64,000 nucleotides of DNA from Micromonospora marina. GTDB lineage: Bacteria > Actinomycetota > Actinomycetes > Mycobacteriales > Micromonosporaceae. Location: positions 81,976-145,975 of the forward strand of contig NZ_FMCV01000015.1 of NCBI RefSeq assembly GCF_900091565.1, given 5' to 3'. Shown here piece after piece: positions 25,329 to 33,828 of the stretch. Position 1 is the stretch's first letter, and each line of letters starts with the position of its first letter. Position numbers and translations under genes: made by a program. The notes under the pieces are model-generated. The model made no database searches and was not told the DNA's origin. It saw only the letters and a list, made by a program, of their open reading frames with translations.

Positions 25329-26297
25329 CTACTTCCGCAGCTTCGGATCGAGGGCCTCGCGCATCGCCTCACCGAGCAGGGTGAACCCGAGCGCGGTGAT
25401 GATGATGCCGAGCGCCGGATAGATCGCCAGGCCCGGCCGGATGCCCAGGTACGGCTGCGCGTCGGCGAGCATGACGCCCCATTCCGGAATGGCCGAGTCG
25501 GGGTTGCCGAGGCCGAGGAAGGACAGCGCGGCCGCCTCGATGATCGCTGTCGCCAGTGTCAGCGTGGCCTGCACGATGACCGGGGCGATCGAGTTCGGCA
25601 CCACGTGGGTGAGGGCGATCTTGGACTTCTTCACGCCGAGCGACGTCGCGGCCAGCACGTAGTCACTGTTGGCCTGGGCGATCATCGAGCCGCGCAGCAG
25701 CCGGGCGAAGATCGGCACGGACACCACACCCACGGCGATCATCACGGTGGTGAGGCTCGCGCCGAGCAGCGCCGCGATGCTCACCGCGAGCAGCAGGCTC
25801 GGCATGGCCAGCAGCATGTCGATGAAGCGCATCAGGGTGGTGTCGATCCAGCGGCCCCAGCGCCCGCCGAGCCCCGCGGCGGCACCGGCGACGCCGCCGA
25901 TCAGCGCGCCGACCGCGAGGCCGATCAGCGTGGAGACCACGCCGACCAGCAGCGTCTGCCGGGCCCCGACGACGAGCCGGCTGAACTCGTCGCGGCCCTG
26001 GTGGTCGAAGCCGAGCCAGTGGTCGGCGGAGGCGCCCGGGATGATGCCCTGGCCGGACTTCACCAGCCCTTCGCGGATGCCGATGGAGTCTGTCGGGCTG
26101 TACGGGACGAGGAACGGCCCGATGACCGCTACCAGGACGAAGATCGCCAGGATGACCACGCCGACGATGGCCGCCGGGTTGCGGCGGAGCCGGCGGAACG
26201 CCTCCTTCCAGAGGCTCACCCCCTGCTCGTCCTCGCGGGCGGACAGCTCGGCGAGCCGGTCGATCTTCTCGCGCTTCTTGCCACCGGTGATGGTCAT
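25329..26297 (-). CDS. dppC: Di/oligopeptide ABC transporter permease (DppC)
   Basis: A 322-residue permease with six helices after a charged cytoplasmic start. The N-terminal OppC-type domain has RRLRRNPAAIVGVVIL and the family loop GFDHQGRDEFSRLVVGAR. The coupling (EAA) loop is in LAATSLGVKKSKIALTHVVPN. The start ATG at 26297 overlaps the dppB stop by 4 bp, which is why it was preferred to the much longer open frame. Confidence 0.94.
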   Translation of the reverse strand: MTITGGKKREKIDRLAELSAREDEQGVSLWKEAFRRLRRNPAAIVGVVILAIFVLVAVIGPFLVPYSPTDSIGIREGLVKSGQGIIPGASADHWLGFDHQGRDEFSRLVVGARQTLLVGVVSTLIGLAVGALIGGVAGAAAGLGGRWGRWIDTTLMRFIDMLLAMPSLLLAVSIAALLGASLTTVMIAVGVVSVPIFARLLRGSMIAQANSDYVLAATSLGVKKSKIALTHVVPNSIAPVIVQATLTLATAIIEAAALSFLGLGNPDSAIPEWGVMLADAQPYLGIRPGLAIYPALGIIITALGFTLLGEAMREALDPKLRK

Positions 26298-27298
26298 CGC
26301 ACCCTCACCCTCGGGTCGATCACGCTGTAGGAGAGGTCGACCAGGAGATTCACCAGCACGTACACCACCGCAATGATCATGATGAAGCCCATCAGCACCG
26401 GGTAGTCGCGCTGGCTGATCGACTCGGCGACGAACGCGCCGATGCCGCTGAACGCGAACACGGTCTCGGTGAGCACCGCGCCGGAGAGCAGGAGACCGGC
26501 CTGGAGGCCGATCGAGGTGGCCACCGGCAGCATGGCGTTGCGCAGGACGTGCCGGCGGCGGACGGTCCGCTCGGTCAGGCCCTTGGCCTCGGCGGTGCGG
26601 ACGAAGTCCTCGTTGAGCACCTCCAGCACGCTGGCCCGGGTGATCCGGACGATGATCGCGAGCGGGATGCTGGCGAGCGCGACACCCGGCAGCACGAGGT
26701 GCCAGAGCGCGTCGGCGGCGGCGTCCCACTCGCGGGTCATGATCCCGTCGAGGACGAAGAAGTTGGTGACCCGGGTCGCCCCGATTGTCGGGTCCTGCCG
26801 GCCGCTGGAGGGGAACCAGCCCAGGTTCTCCGCGAAGATCGCCTTGAGCACGTAGGCCAGGAAGAAGACCGGGATGCAGATGCCGACGAGCGATCCGCCG
26901 ACCGAGGCGTGGTCGAGGAACCGGCCCCGGCGGCGGGCGGCCAGGTAGCCGAGCGGGATACCGATGCCGACCGCGAGGATCAGGGCCATGACGGTCAGCT
27001 CGACGGTGCCGGGGAACCGCTCCACGAACTCCGTGGTGACCGCCCGCTTCGTACCGGTCGAGGTGCCCAGGTCGAGCCGGATCATCCGTCGCAGGAAGCG
27101 GGCGTACTGGACCAGGATCGGCTCGTCGAGGCCGAGGTTACGCCGGATGGCGGCGCGCGTCTCAGGTGTGCCCCGTTCGCCGAGGATCGCGGTCTCGGGC
27201 CCGCCGGGTAGGCGGCGGAGCCAGATGAACAGCAGGACGGAGAGCCCGAACAACGTGGGTATCAGCTGTAGCAGGCGTCTGACGATGAACCGGAACAC
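26294..27298 (-). CDS. dppB: Di/oligopeptide ABC transporter permease (DppB)
   Basis: A 334-residue permease starting MFRFIVRRLLQLIPTLFGLS, the usual first helix of DppB/OppB. It has the NLGLDEPILVQYARFL segment, six helices and the coupling loop RTAEAKGLTERTVRRRHVLRN. Full length. It follows dppA after 78 bp containing a strong hairpin, which may let less transporter than binding protein be made. Confidence 0.94.
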   Translation of the reverse strand: MFRFIVRRLLQLIPTLFGLSVLLFIWLRRLPGGPETAILGERGTPETRAAIRRNLGLDEPILVQYARFLRRMIRLDLGTSTGTKRAVTTEFVERFPGTVELTVMALILAVGIGIPLGYLAARRRGRFLDHASVGGSLVGICIPVFFLAYVLKAIFAENLGWFPSSGRQDPTIGATRVTNFFVLDGIMTREWDAAADALWHLVLPGVALASIPLAIIVRITRASVLEVLNEDFVRTAEAKGLTERTVRRRHVLRNAMLPVATSIGLQAGLLLSGAVLTETVFAFSGIGAFVAESISQRDYPVLMGFIMIIAVVYVLVNLLVDLSYSVIDPRVRVR

Positions 27299-27326
27299 GG
27301 GCGCCTCGGAGGGGGTGCGGAGGGGT

Positions 27327-27360
27327 GCGGGCGGGCGCTGTGGTCACAGCGCCCGCCCGC
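27327..27360 (-). terminator. Hairpin between dppA and dppB (partial terminator or stabiliser)
   Basis: A 16-bp perfect stem (27327-27342 with 27345-27360) is placed right after the dppA stop and before dppB. No T-tract follows. Such hairpins commonly attenuate expression of downstream genes or protect the binding-protein mRNA. Confidence 0.65.
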
Positions 27361-27376
27361 GTACGGTGCCTTCAGA

Positions 27377-29038
27377 TCACTTGAACTCTGCGGTCGCGTA
27401 CCGCTCGTCGGTGAGCGGGCTCGCCTTGATCCCGGTCACGTCCTTGCCGAACACGATCGCCGGCGGGGAGTGCGAGATCGGCACACCCGGCAGGAAGTCC
27501 ATGATCGTCTTGTTCAGTGCCTTGTACTTCTCCGTCCGGGCCGCCGCGTCGGCGGTGGTGTCGGCGTCCTTGAACTGCTCGAACAGCGGGGCGTTGTTGA
27601 AGCCCCACTCGTCCTTCGGGCGGTCGAAGAAGGTGCCGATGAAGTTGTACGCGTCGCCGTAGTCACCGGTCCAGCCGAGGAAGTGCAGGTCGTGCTTGTT
27701 GCCGGAGGTGGTGGCGTTGAGGTAGTCCGGGCTCCACTTCAGCGGGATGGCCTGGACGTTGATGCCGACCGCCTTGAGGTCCGCCGAGAGCAGCTCGAAG
27801 ATGTCCTTCGGGTTCGGCATGTACGGCCGGGTGACCTCGGTCGGGTAGTGGAACTTCAGCGTCAGGTTCGACGCGCCGGCCTCGGCCAGCAGGGCCTTGG
27901 CCTTCTCCGGGTTGTAGTCGTACTTGGTGACGTCGCCGTTCCAGCCCTCGACGGTGTCCGGGAAGAAGTTCATCGCGACCTTGGCGCCCGGGGGCAGCTT
28001 CGAGTCGACCAGGGCCTGCCGGTTCAGCGCGTGCGCGATGGCCTGGCGGACCTTCAGGTCGGCCAGCTTCGGGTTCCCCTTCTGGTTGATCGCCAGGTAG
28101 AGGATGTTGAAGGCGGGCCGGGTGAGGACGTTGAAGCCCTCCTTCTTCAGCGGCTCGACGTCGGCCGGGCCGACCAGGTCGTAGCCCTGGATGTCACCCG
28201 AGCGGAGCGCCTGCTTGCGGGCGTTCTCGTCCGAGATCGTCTTGAAGATGATGGTCTTCAGCTTGGCCTTGTCGCCGTGGTAGTCGTCGTTGCGCTCGAT
28301 GGTGAGCGTCTTGTTCGCGATGTCCCACGCCTTGAACTTGAACGGGCCGGTGCCCGTCGGGTGCTCCATCGCGTACGCCGGGTACTTGATGTCCTCGGCG
28401 GTGCCGGTCACGTTGCTGGCGTCGTACTGCTCCATCGCCTTCGGGCTCTGGATCGAGAACGACGGCAGCATGAGCGCGGCCGGGATCTTGCTGGAGACCC
28501 GCGTGAACGCGAGGTCCACAGTGGTGGCGTCCTTGGCGGTGCAGGACTTGAAGAGGCTCGGCGGCAGGTCCGGGTTCTCGTTCTTGGCGAACCCGCCCAT
28601 GACGTCCTGCCAGTACGCGGTCACGTCCGGGCTCTGCATGAGGCCCTTGGCGTTGTACCAGCGGTCGAAGTTGGCGCAGACGGCCTCGGCGTTGAAGTCG
28701 GTGCCGTCGTGGAACTTGACGCCCGAGCGGAGCTTGAAGGTCCAGGTCGTGCCCGCCGCATCCGGCGTCCAGGACTCGGCGAGGCCCGGCGTCACCTTGG
28801 TGCCGCCCTCCTCCGGACGGACCAGGGTCTCGAAGACCTGGCGCGCCACGCGCAGCGACTCACCGTCGCTGGCGAAGCTGGGGTCGAGCACCTTCGGGTC
28901 TCCGGCGACGCCGAAGACGAGGGTGTCCTTCTTGCTATCTCCGGAGCCACTCTCACGGTCGCTCTCGGCGCAGCCTGCAACCGCGAGGGCCGCGACCGCG
29001 ACGGCCGCGATTGCGACCTTCGGCCTGGATGCACGCAT
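27377..29038 (-). CDS. dppA: Di/oligopeptide ABC transporter substrate-binding lipoprotein (DppA)
   Basis: A 553-residue extracellular peptide-binding protein (SBP family 5). The signal peptide ends in the lipobox LAVAGC. Family features are VFETLVRPEEGG, the ligand-pocket segments TPGLAESWTPD and FKLRSGVKFHDG, and the C-terminal DLHFLGWTGDYGDAYNF. GAGGTGAAG precedes the ATG. First gene of a five-gene operon (A, B, C, D, F). Peptide size preference cannot be read from the sequence. Confidence 0.94.
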   Translation of the reverse strand: MRASRPKVAIAAVAVAALAVAGCAESDRESGSGDSKKDTLVFGVAGDPKVLDPSFASDGESLRVARQVFETLVRPEEGGTKVTPGLAESWTPDAAGTTWTFKLRSGVKFHDGTDFNAEAVCANFDRWYNAKGLMQSPDVTAYWQDVMGGFAKNENPDLPPSLFKSCTAKDATTVDLAFTRVSSKIPAALMLPSFSIQSPKAMEQYDASNVTGTAEDIKYPAYAMEHPTGTGPFKFKAWDIANKTLTIERNDDYHGDKAKLKTIIFKTISDENARKQALRSGDIQGYDLVGPADVEPLKKEGFNVLTRPAFNILYLAINQKGNPKLADLKVRQAIAHALNRQALVDSKLPPGAKVAMNFFPDTVEGWNGDVTKYDYNPEKAKALLAEAGASNLTLKFHYPTEVTRPYMPNPKDIFELLSADLKAVGINVQAIPLKWSPDYLNATTSGNKHDLHFLGWTGDYGDAYNFIGTFFDRPKDEWGFNNAPLFEQFKDADTTADAAARTEKYKALNKTIMDFLPGVPISHSPPAIVFGKDVTGIKASPLTDERYATAEFK

Positions 29039-29312
29039 GGTGCTTCACCTCGTCCTTGGGGGTACGGACAACGTGGTGACAGGGTCACCGATGTGCGCAG
29101 ACCTTAGCCCTCGGGTGGACGGCGCGGAAACGGGCGGGGGGCGGGTTGGTATCGAATCGTGTCTGTTCCGCAACGAGGCATACGAATCGAAGGAGAATCC
29201 CTTCCGCTGCCGAGCTTTCGTCGGTTTGAAGGGCGAATTTATTACGTCGATCCGGTCCCGGACGCACGCTCCTGTCAGATCGACCGATGTCCCGGTCCGA
29301 CCCGCAGACACG
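29039..29312. other. Upstream region of the dpp operon
   Basis: About 270 bp without a gene. The part from about 29150 to 29260 is markedly richer in A and T than its flanks, with CGAATCG occurring twice (near 29153 and 29185) and a TAATAA on the minus strand near 29243. It probably contains the dpp promoter, but no convincing -35/-10 pair was identified. Confidence 0.4.
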
Positions 29313-29344
29313 TCCGGCGGGCACCCCGAAGGGCACCCGCCGGA
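29313..29344 (-). terminator. Terminator downstream of recR
   Basis: 9-bp perfect stem (29313-29321 with 29336-29344) with extra pairing inside the loop, starting 16 bp after the recR stop. Confidence 0.6.
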
Positions 29345-29360
29345 GACGGCACCACTGAAT

Positions 29361-29954
29361 TCAGACGGCCCGCCGGCCCTCGAAGGCCCGGCCCAGCGTG
29401 ATCTCGTCGGCGTACTCCAGATCGCCGCCGACCGGCAGTCCACTCGCGAGCCGGGTCACCGCGATCCCCATCGGCTTGACCATCAGCGCCAGATAGGTGG
29501 CGGTGGCCTCGCCCTCGGTGTTCGGGTCGGTGGCGAGGATCAACTCGCGGACCTCGCCGCCGCCGAGGCGGGTCATCAGCTCACGGATCCGCAGGTTGTC
29601 CGGGCCGATGCCCTCCAACGGATTGATCGCACCGCCGAGCACGTGGTAGCGCCCACGGAACTCGCCGGTCCGCTCGATCGCCACCACGTCCTTCGGCTCC
29701 TCGACCACACAGAGCACCTCGTCGGTACGCCGTGGGTCGCGGCAGATCCGGCACTGCTCCGACTCGGCCACGTTGTAGCAGGTCGTGCAGAACCGGACCA
29801 GGTCCTTGACCTTGCGCAACGCGCCGGCCAGCCGGTTCACGTCGGCCGGATCCGCCGACAGCACGTGGAACGCGATCCGCTGGGCGCTCTTCGGGCCCAC
29901 GCCCGGCAACCGGCCCAGCTCGTCGATCAGATCCTGGATGGCACCCTCGTACAT
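29361..29954 (-). CDS. recR: Recombination mediator RecR
   Basis: A 197-residue DNA repair protein that works with RecO and RecF in loading RecA at gaps. It has the N-terminal helix-hairpin-helix (ELGRLPGVGPKSAQR), the zinc finger C56, C59, C68, C71, and a Toprim domain with the acidic DPNTEGEATA motif. C-terminal part GLPVGGDLEYADEITLGRAFEGR is typical. Full length. It follows ybaB by 8 bp, the conserved dnaX-ybaB-recR order. Confidence 0.97.
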   Translation of the reverse strand: MYEGAIQDLIDELGRLPGVGPKSAQRIAFHVLSADPADVNRLAGALRKVKDLVRFCTTCYNVAESEQCRICRDPRRTDEVLCVVEEPKDVVAIERTGEFRGRYHVLGGAINPLEGIGPDNLRIRELMTRLGGGEVRELILATDPNTEGEATATYLALMVKPMGIAVTRLASGLPVGGDLEYADEITLGRAFEGRRAV

Positions 29955-29962
29955 CTGCCGGC

Positions 29963-30295
29963 TCAGAACCCGGGCAGGCCGAGGCCGCCCATGCCGCCCG
30001 CGACCGGGCCCATCTTCTGCTCGGTCAGCTCGCGGGCCGCCTCGGCGGCGTTGTGCACGGCCGCGACCACCAGGTCCTCGAGCGTCTCCACGTCCTCCGG
30101 GTCGACCGCCTTCGGGTCGATCTTGATCGCCTTCAGCTCACCGGTACCGGCGACAGTAGCGGTGACCAGGCCGCCGCCGGCGGTGCCGGTCAGCTCCGCC
30201 TCGGCCAGCTCGGCCTGGGCCTTGGCGATCTGCTGCTGCATCTTCTGCGCCTGCTTCAGCATCTGCTGCATGTTCGGCTGTCCACCTGGGCGCAC
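29963..30295 (-). CDS. ybaB: YbaB/EbfC family nucleoid-associated protein
   Basis: A 110-residue DNA-binding protein. It has the Gln/Ala-rich coiled first helix (QQMLKQAQKMQQQIAKAQAE), the central strands (GGGLVTATVAGTGELKAIKIDP) and the DPEDVETLEDLVVAAV helix of the family, plus a Gly/Met-rich tail. Start GTG 30295 has AAGGAG at 6 nt; M9 is an alternative. It sits between dnaX and recR as in most bacteria. Confidence 0.93.
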   Translation of the reverse strand: MRPGGQPNMQQMLKQAQKMQQQIAKAQAELAEAELTGTAGGGLVTATVAGTGELKAIKIDPKAVDPEDVETLEDLVVAAVHNAAEAARELTEQKMGPVAGGMGGLGLPGF

Positions 30296-30379
30296 GGACC
30301 GCTCCTTCTTCCACTCGTCTGCTCGGCCGCGCCCAGCCTAGTCGGGCCACGGCACCGCTGATCCGCGGCCGGCGCGCAC

Positions 30380-33300
30380 TCAGCGCGCGTTCACCTCGTC
30401 GATCTTCTCCGCCCCGAACGTCTCGCGCAGCAGCTGCACCGCCTGCTCCTCGCTCGACTGCCGGGCCGTCCGCTCGTCGATCACGTCGTCCAGCGGCTCG
30501 TCGCCCGGATCGAACCCCTCGTAGGCGGGCGCCGCCGCCGGCGCGCCCCCGCCCCGTAACGGGCCGTCGAAGTCCGGGTCGTAGGGCGGCTCGCCCGCCC
30601 ACTCGGCATCGGCCGTCTTCCGCGCCGGCTGCGCCGCGCGCGGCCCCTTGCCGGGACCACCGCCCGCAGCGGCCGCCGCAGCCGCGGCACGCGCCGCCGC
30701 GATCGCGCTGTTCTTCGCGCCCGCCGGCCTCGACCCACCGGCAGGCGCCGGCGCCGCCGCAGGTGCGGCAGGTTTGGGTACGACGACAGGCGCGGTGGCG
30801 GTCGCCGTGCCCCCGCCCGGACGGGCCGCCGCCGGCCAGTCCTCCCCGTCGCCGGTGCTCGCGGCCGGGGCGGTGCCGGTCGCCGGTGCCGTGCCGGTCG
30901 CCGCGCCACCGGGCCGGGCCGGCTCCGGCCAGTCCTCCTCGCCGGCCTGGTCAGCGGCAGCGGTCGCCGCCGGCCGGTGCGAGGCGTCCGGCGAACCCGC
31001 ACCGGCCCGGCCCGCCGGTCCCCCGGCCTGGCTTCCCGCACCTCGGCCACCGGTGGCCGGGTCATCCCCGGCCCGGTTGCCCGTGGTGCCGCCCGAGCCG
31101 GTCGCCAACTGTCCCGGGGCGCCGCCGACTGCATCACGTCCGGCGGCGCCGGAGTCCGGACGGCCCGGCCCGGCGTGGACCGAACCCGGGCGGCCTGGTC
31201 CGGTGTCGGAGCCGGGACGGTTCGGTCCCGCATCGGCTGCGGCCGAGCGGGAGGCGCCCTCGTGGACGTGATCGGAGGGCGTTTGCACGGTGCCGGCCGC
31301 ACCGGAGGCAGGCCGCCCGTACCCGGCGTCAGCCGCGCCCGCGTCCGGATGGACACGCCCAGCGTCGGCGACCGGACGGCCGTCAGCGGTGCCCGCCGTC
31401 CCGGTGTCCGGTCGACCGGGCGCGGTGTCGGCTGCCGGGCTGGCCGAAGCGCTGTCGGACGGGTTGCGGGCCGGTGCGGCGTCGGCCTGCGCGCGAGCCG
31501 CTCCGGACGGGCGGGACGGGCCACCGAGTGAGGAACCGCCGCGCTCGCCCGCCACCTCGCAGCGGATCTGCCAGCGACCGCCCAGCTCCTCGTAGAGCGC
31601 GTCGGTCAGCACTGCGGCGTGGTCGGCCATCATCTTCGCCAGCACCGTCGACTTCACCGTCAGCACGAGCGTGTCGCCGTCCAGGTCGCGTACCACCGCG
31701 TCCCGCATCAACGCGGCGATCCGCTTGTTGCTGCGGTTGACCTTGCCGACCACCTCGGGCCACACCCGGCGCACCGCTACCGCGTCGAGCGCGCCGGGGT
31801 TGCCGGCGCCGGGGCGTGGCGGCTCGGGCGTGGCCGGGTCGGGCATCACCGCTGACTGCGGCACCGGGCGCCGGGCGGGAACGTCGGAGGCGGCAGCCGC
31901 CGGGCCGTAAGCGCCCGGGTCGACGGTGGCCCGGTCGGGAGCGGCCGGGGCAGCGGGAGCGGCCGGGGCAGCGGGACCGGCCTGCGGGCCGCCTGCCGGC
32001 TCCGTCACGGCGGGAGCCGGCCGGGAACCGGGTGCGGCGTTCCGGGTACCCGCCGCAGCGGCGGCAGCGGCACGGGCGGCAGCCGCGCCGGTCGGGGCAC
32101 CGGCAGCCGCCGGCGTGCCGGCGGAATCCGGGTGGACCGCGGCGGCAGCCGCGCCCGGGGCGGGAGCCGCCGGGCGTACCGCATGGGTCTGGGTGGGGTG
32201 CGCGGAGTCGGCGGCGGCCGGCGGCAGGTCGGCGCCCCCGAGCGTCAGCCGGCGCTCCATCCGTTCCAGGCGCTGGAGCAGGCCGCCGGAGGAGTCGTCC
32301 GCGCCGGGCAGGAGCATGCGCGCGCAGATCAGCTCCAGCAGCAGCCGGGGCGCGGTGGTGCCGCGCATCTCGACCAGGCCGTTGTGCACGATGTCGGCGC
32401 AGCGGGACAGCGTGGCCGGGCCGAGGCGCTGCGCCTGGGCGGCCATCCGCTCGATCTGGTCGGCCGGGCCGTCGATGAGGCCCCTGGCTGCGGCGTCGGG
32501 CACCTGCTGCAGGACGATCAGGTCGCGGAGGCGTTCCAGCAGGTCGGAGGCGAAGCGGCGCGAGTCGTGCCCGGCCTCGGCGACCCGGTCGACGGTGGCG
32601 TACGCGGCGGCGCCGTCACCGGCGGCGAGCGCGTCGCACATCTCGTCGATCAGCGCGGCGTCGGTGACACCGAGCAGCGCGGCGGCCCGGGCGTAGCCGA
32701 CGCCCTCCGGGCCGGCGCCCGCGATGAGCTGGTCGAGCACGGAGAGACTGTCGCGCATGCTGCCCCCGCCGGCGCGCACCACGAGCGGGAAGACCGCCGG
32801 CTCGACCTTGACGCCCTCCGCCTCGCAGAGCTGCTCCAGATAGGGGCGGACCACCTTCGGCGGAAACAGCCGGAACGGGTAGTGGTGGGTCCGCGACTTG
32901 ATCGTGCCGAGGACCTTCTCCGGTTCGGTGGTGGCGAAGATGAACTTGACGTACTCCGGCGGCTCCTCGACCAGCTTGAGCAGCGCGTTGAAGCCGGCCG
33001 ACGAGACCATGTGCGCCTCGTCGATGATGTAGATCTTGAAGCGGCTGCGGGCCGGGGCGAAGAATGCCTTCTCGCGCAGCTCGCGGGCGTCGTCGACACC
33101 ACCGTGGCTGGCCGCGTCGATCTCGATGACGTCGATCGAGCCGCCGCCGTCGGGAGCCAGCCCGCGGCACGAGTCACACTGCCCGCACGGCTCGGGGGTG
33201 GGGCCCTGCTCGCAGTTGAGGGAGCGGGCCAGGATCCGGGCGCTGGAGGTCTTGCCGCAGCCACGCGGGCCGGAGAAGAGGTAGGCATGGTTGAGCCGCC

Positions 33301-33400
33301 CGCTACGCAACGCCTGCGACAGCGGCTCGGTGACCTGCTCCTGGCCGATCATCTCGGCGAACGTCCGCGGCCGGTACTTGCGGTAAAGGGCCAGTGCCAC
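30380..33400 (-). CDS. dnaX: DNA polymerase III subunits gamma and tau
   Basis: A 1006-residue clamp-loader ATPase. The AAA+ part (1-370) has Walker A GPRGCGKTS (K50), the zinc site C63, C72, C75, C78, Walker B IIDEAH, and the sensor regions. Residues about 390-500 and 640-930 are low-complexity Ala/Pro/Gly/Thr. Between them (about 525-620) lies a tau-like folded domain (ALMRDAVVRDLDGDTLVLTVK). The end ERTARQSSEEQAVQLLRETFGAEKIDEV is conserved and ordered. Start GTG 33400 has GAGGAGG at 8 nt; an upstream GTG lies before this site. No obvious slippery sequence for a separate gamma was seen. Confidence 0.95.
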   Translation of the reverse strand: MALALYRKYRPRTFAEMIGQEQVTEPLSQALRSGRLNHAYLFSGPRGCGKTSSARILARSLNCEQGPTPEPCGQCDSCRGLAPDGGGSIDVIEIDAASHGGVDDARELREKAFFAPARSRFKIYIIDEAHMVSSAGFNALLKLVEEPPEYVKFIFATTEPEKVLGTIKSRTHHYPFRLFPPKVVRPYLEQLCEAEGVKVEPAVFPLVVRAGGGSMRDSLSVLDQLIAGAGPEGVGYARAAALLGVTDAALIDEMCDALAAGDGAAAYATVDRVAEAGHDSRRFASDLLERLRDLIVLQQVPDAAARGLIDGPADQIERMAAQAQRLGPATLSRCADIVHNGLVEMRGTTAPRLLLELICARMLLPGADDSSGGLLQRLERMERRLTLGGADLPPAAADSAHPTQTHAVRPAAPAPGAAAAAVHPDSAGTPAAAGAPTGAAAARAAAAAAAGTRNAAPGSRPAPAVTEPAGGPQAGPAAPAAPAAPAAPDRATVDPGAYGPAAAASDVPARRPVPQSAVMPDPATPEPPRPGAGNPGALDAVAVRRVWPEVVGKVNRSNKRIAALMRDAVVRDLDGDTLVLTVKSTVLAKMMADHAAVLTDALYEELGGRWQIRCEVAGERGGSSLGGPSRPSGAARAQADAAPARNPSDSASASPAADTAPGRPDTGTAGTADGRPVADAGRVHPDAGAADAGYGRPASGAAGTVQTPSDHVHEGASRSAAADAGPNRPGSDTGPGRPGSVHAGPGRPDSGAAGRDAVGGAPGQLATGSGGTTGNRAGDDPATGGRGAGSQAGGPAGRAGAGSPDASHRPAATAAADQAGEEDWPEPARPGGAATGTAPATGTAPAASTGDGEDWPAAARPGGGTATATAPVVVPKPAAPAAAPAPAGGSRPAGAKNSAIAAARAAAAAAAAGGGPGKGPRAAQPARKTADAEWAGEPPYDPDFDGPLRGGGAPAAAPAYEGFDPGDEPLDDVIDERTARQSSEEQAVQLLRETFGAEKIDEVNAR

Positions 33401-33512
33401 CCGTCCCGCCTCCTCTCGAGGAGAGCCATTCTGCGCCGGTCGGCCCCGGGTGACCACCCACCACCCCGTGACCCGACCCGCAGCGACGTTACCCGGCCCG
33501 GGAGACAGAAAG

Positions 33513-33597
33513 GCCTCCCGTGCACCCGGCAGAGCTCGCTTATCCTTGCTGCCTTCCGGCCCTGGGGAGGTTCACGAGGTACCGCCGCACGGGAGGT
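33513..33597 (-). ncRNA. ffs: Signal recognition particle RNA (4.5S, small bacterial type)
   Basis: The minus strand reads CCAGGGCCGGAAGGCAGCAA in the middle, which is the conserved apical GGAA tetraloop and asymmetric loop that bind Ffh. The ends pair (33514-33523 with 33587-33596), and the whole forms one long rod of about 85 nt without an Alu domain. It stands upstream of dnaX in the same direction, a conserved arrangement in actinobacteria. A C/T-rich stretch follows the 3' end. End points are estimated from pairing. Confidence 0.93.
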
Positions 33598-33666
33598 GAC
33601 GCCAAGCCTACCCGAAGGGTTGTGGATCTTCCGGGAGGGTGGGGTGGCCCGCCGCCGGGAGACCTG

Positions 33667-33672
33667 TATCCT
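33667..33672 (+). promoter_or_regulatory. -10 element (TATCCT) of tRNA-Ser(GGA)
   Basis: TATCCT lies 7 nt before the first tRNA base. No good -35 element was seen. Confidence 0.5.
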
Positions 33673-33679
33673 GGCTCGC

Positions 33680-33764
33680 GGAGGATTCGCCTAGAGGCCT
33701 AGGGCGCACGCTTGGAAAGCGTGTTGGGTTCACACCCTCACGAGTTCGAATCTCGTATCCTCCG
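33680..33764 (+). tRNA. tRNA-Ser (anticodon GGA)
   Basis: An 85-nt class II tRNA. Acceptor GGAGGAT pairs with ATCCTCC; the anticodon arm CACGCTTGGAAAGCGTG gives GGA; a long variable arm follows; the T-loop is GAGTTCGAATCTC. The discriminator is G, and CCA is not encoded. It reads UCC/UCU. Confidence 0.96.
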
Positions 33765-33774
33765 CTCGCAGACG

Positions 33775-33806
33775 TCAGGGTCGGCTCCCGCACGGGACCG
33801 GCCCTG
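33775..33806 (+). terminator. Terminator of tRNA-Ser(GGA)
   Basis: Imperfect 14-bp stem with loop GCAC, starting 10 nt after the tRNA. Confidence 0.6.
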
Positions 33807-33828
33807 AGTCGTTTCTCCGCGGCGCCCC

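Noticed and set aside
30640..32200. Ala/Pro/Gly-rich open frames on both strands within dnaX
   Set aside because: They are shadows of the low-complexity tau linker.
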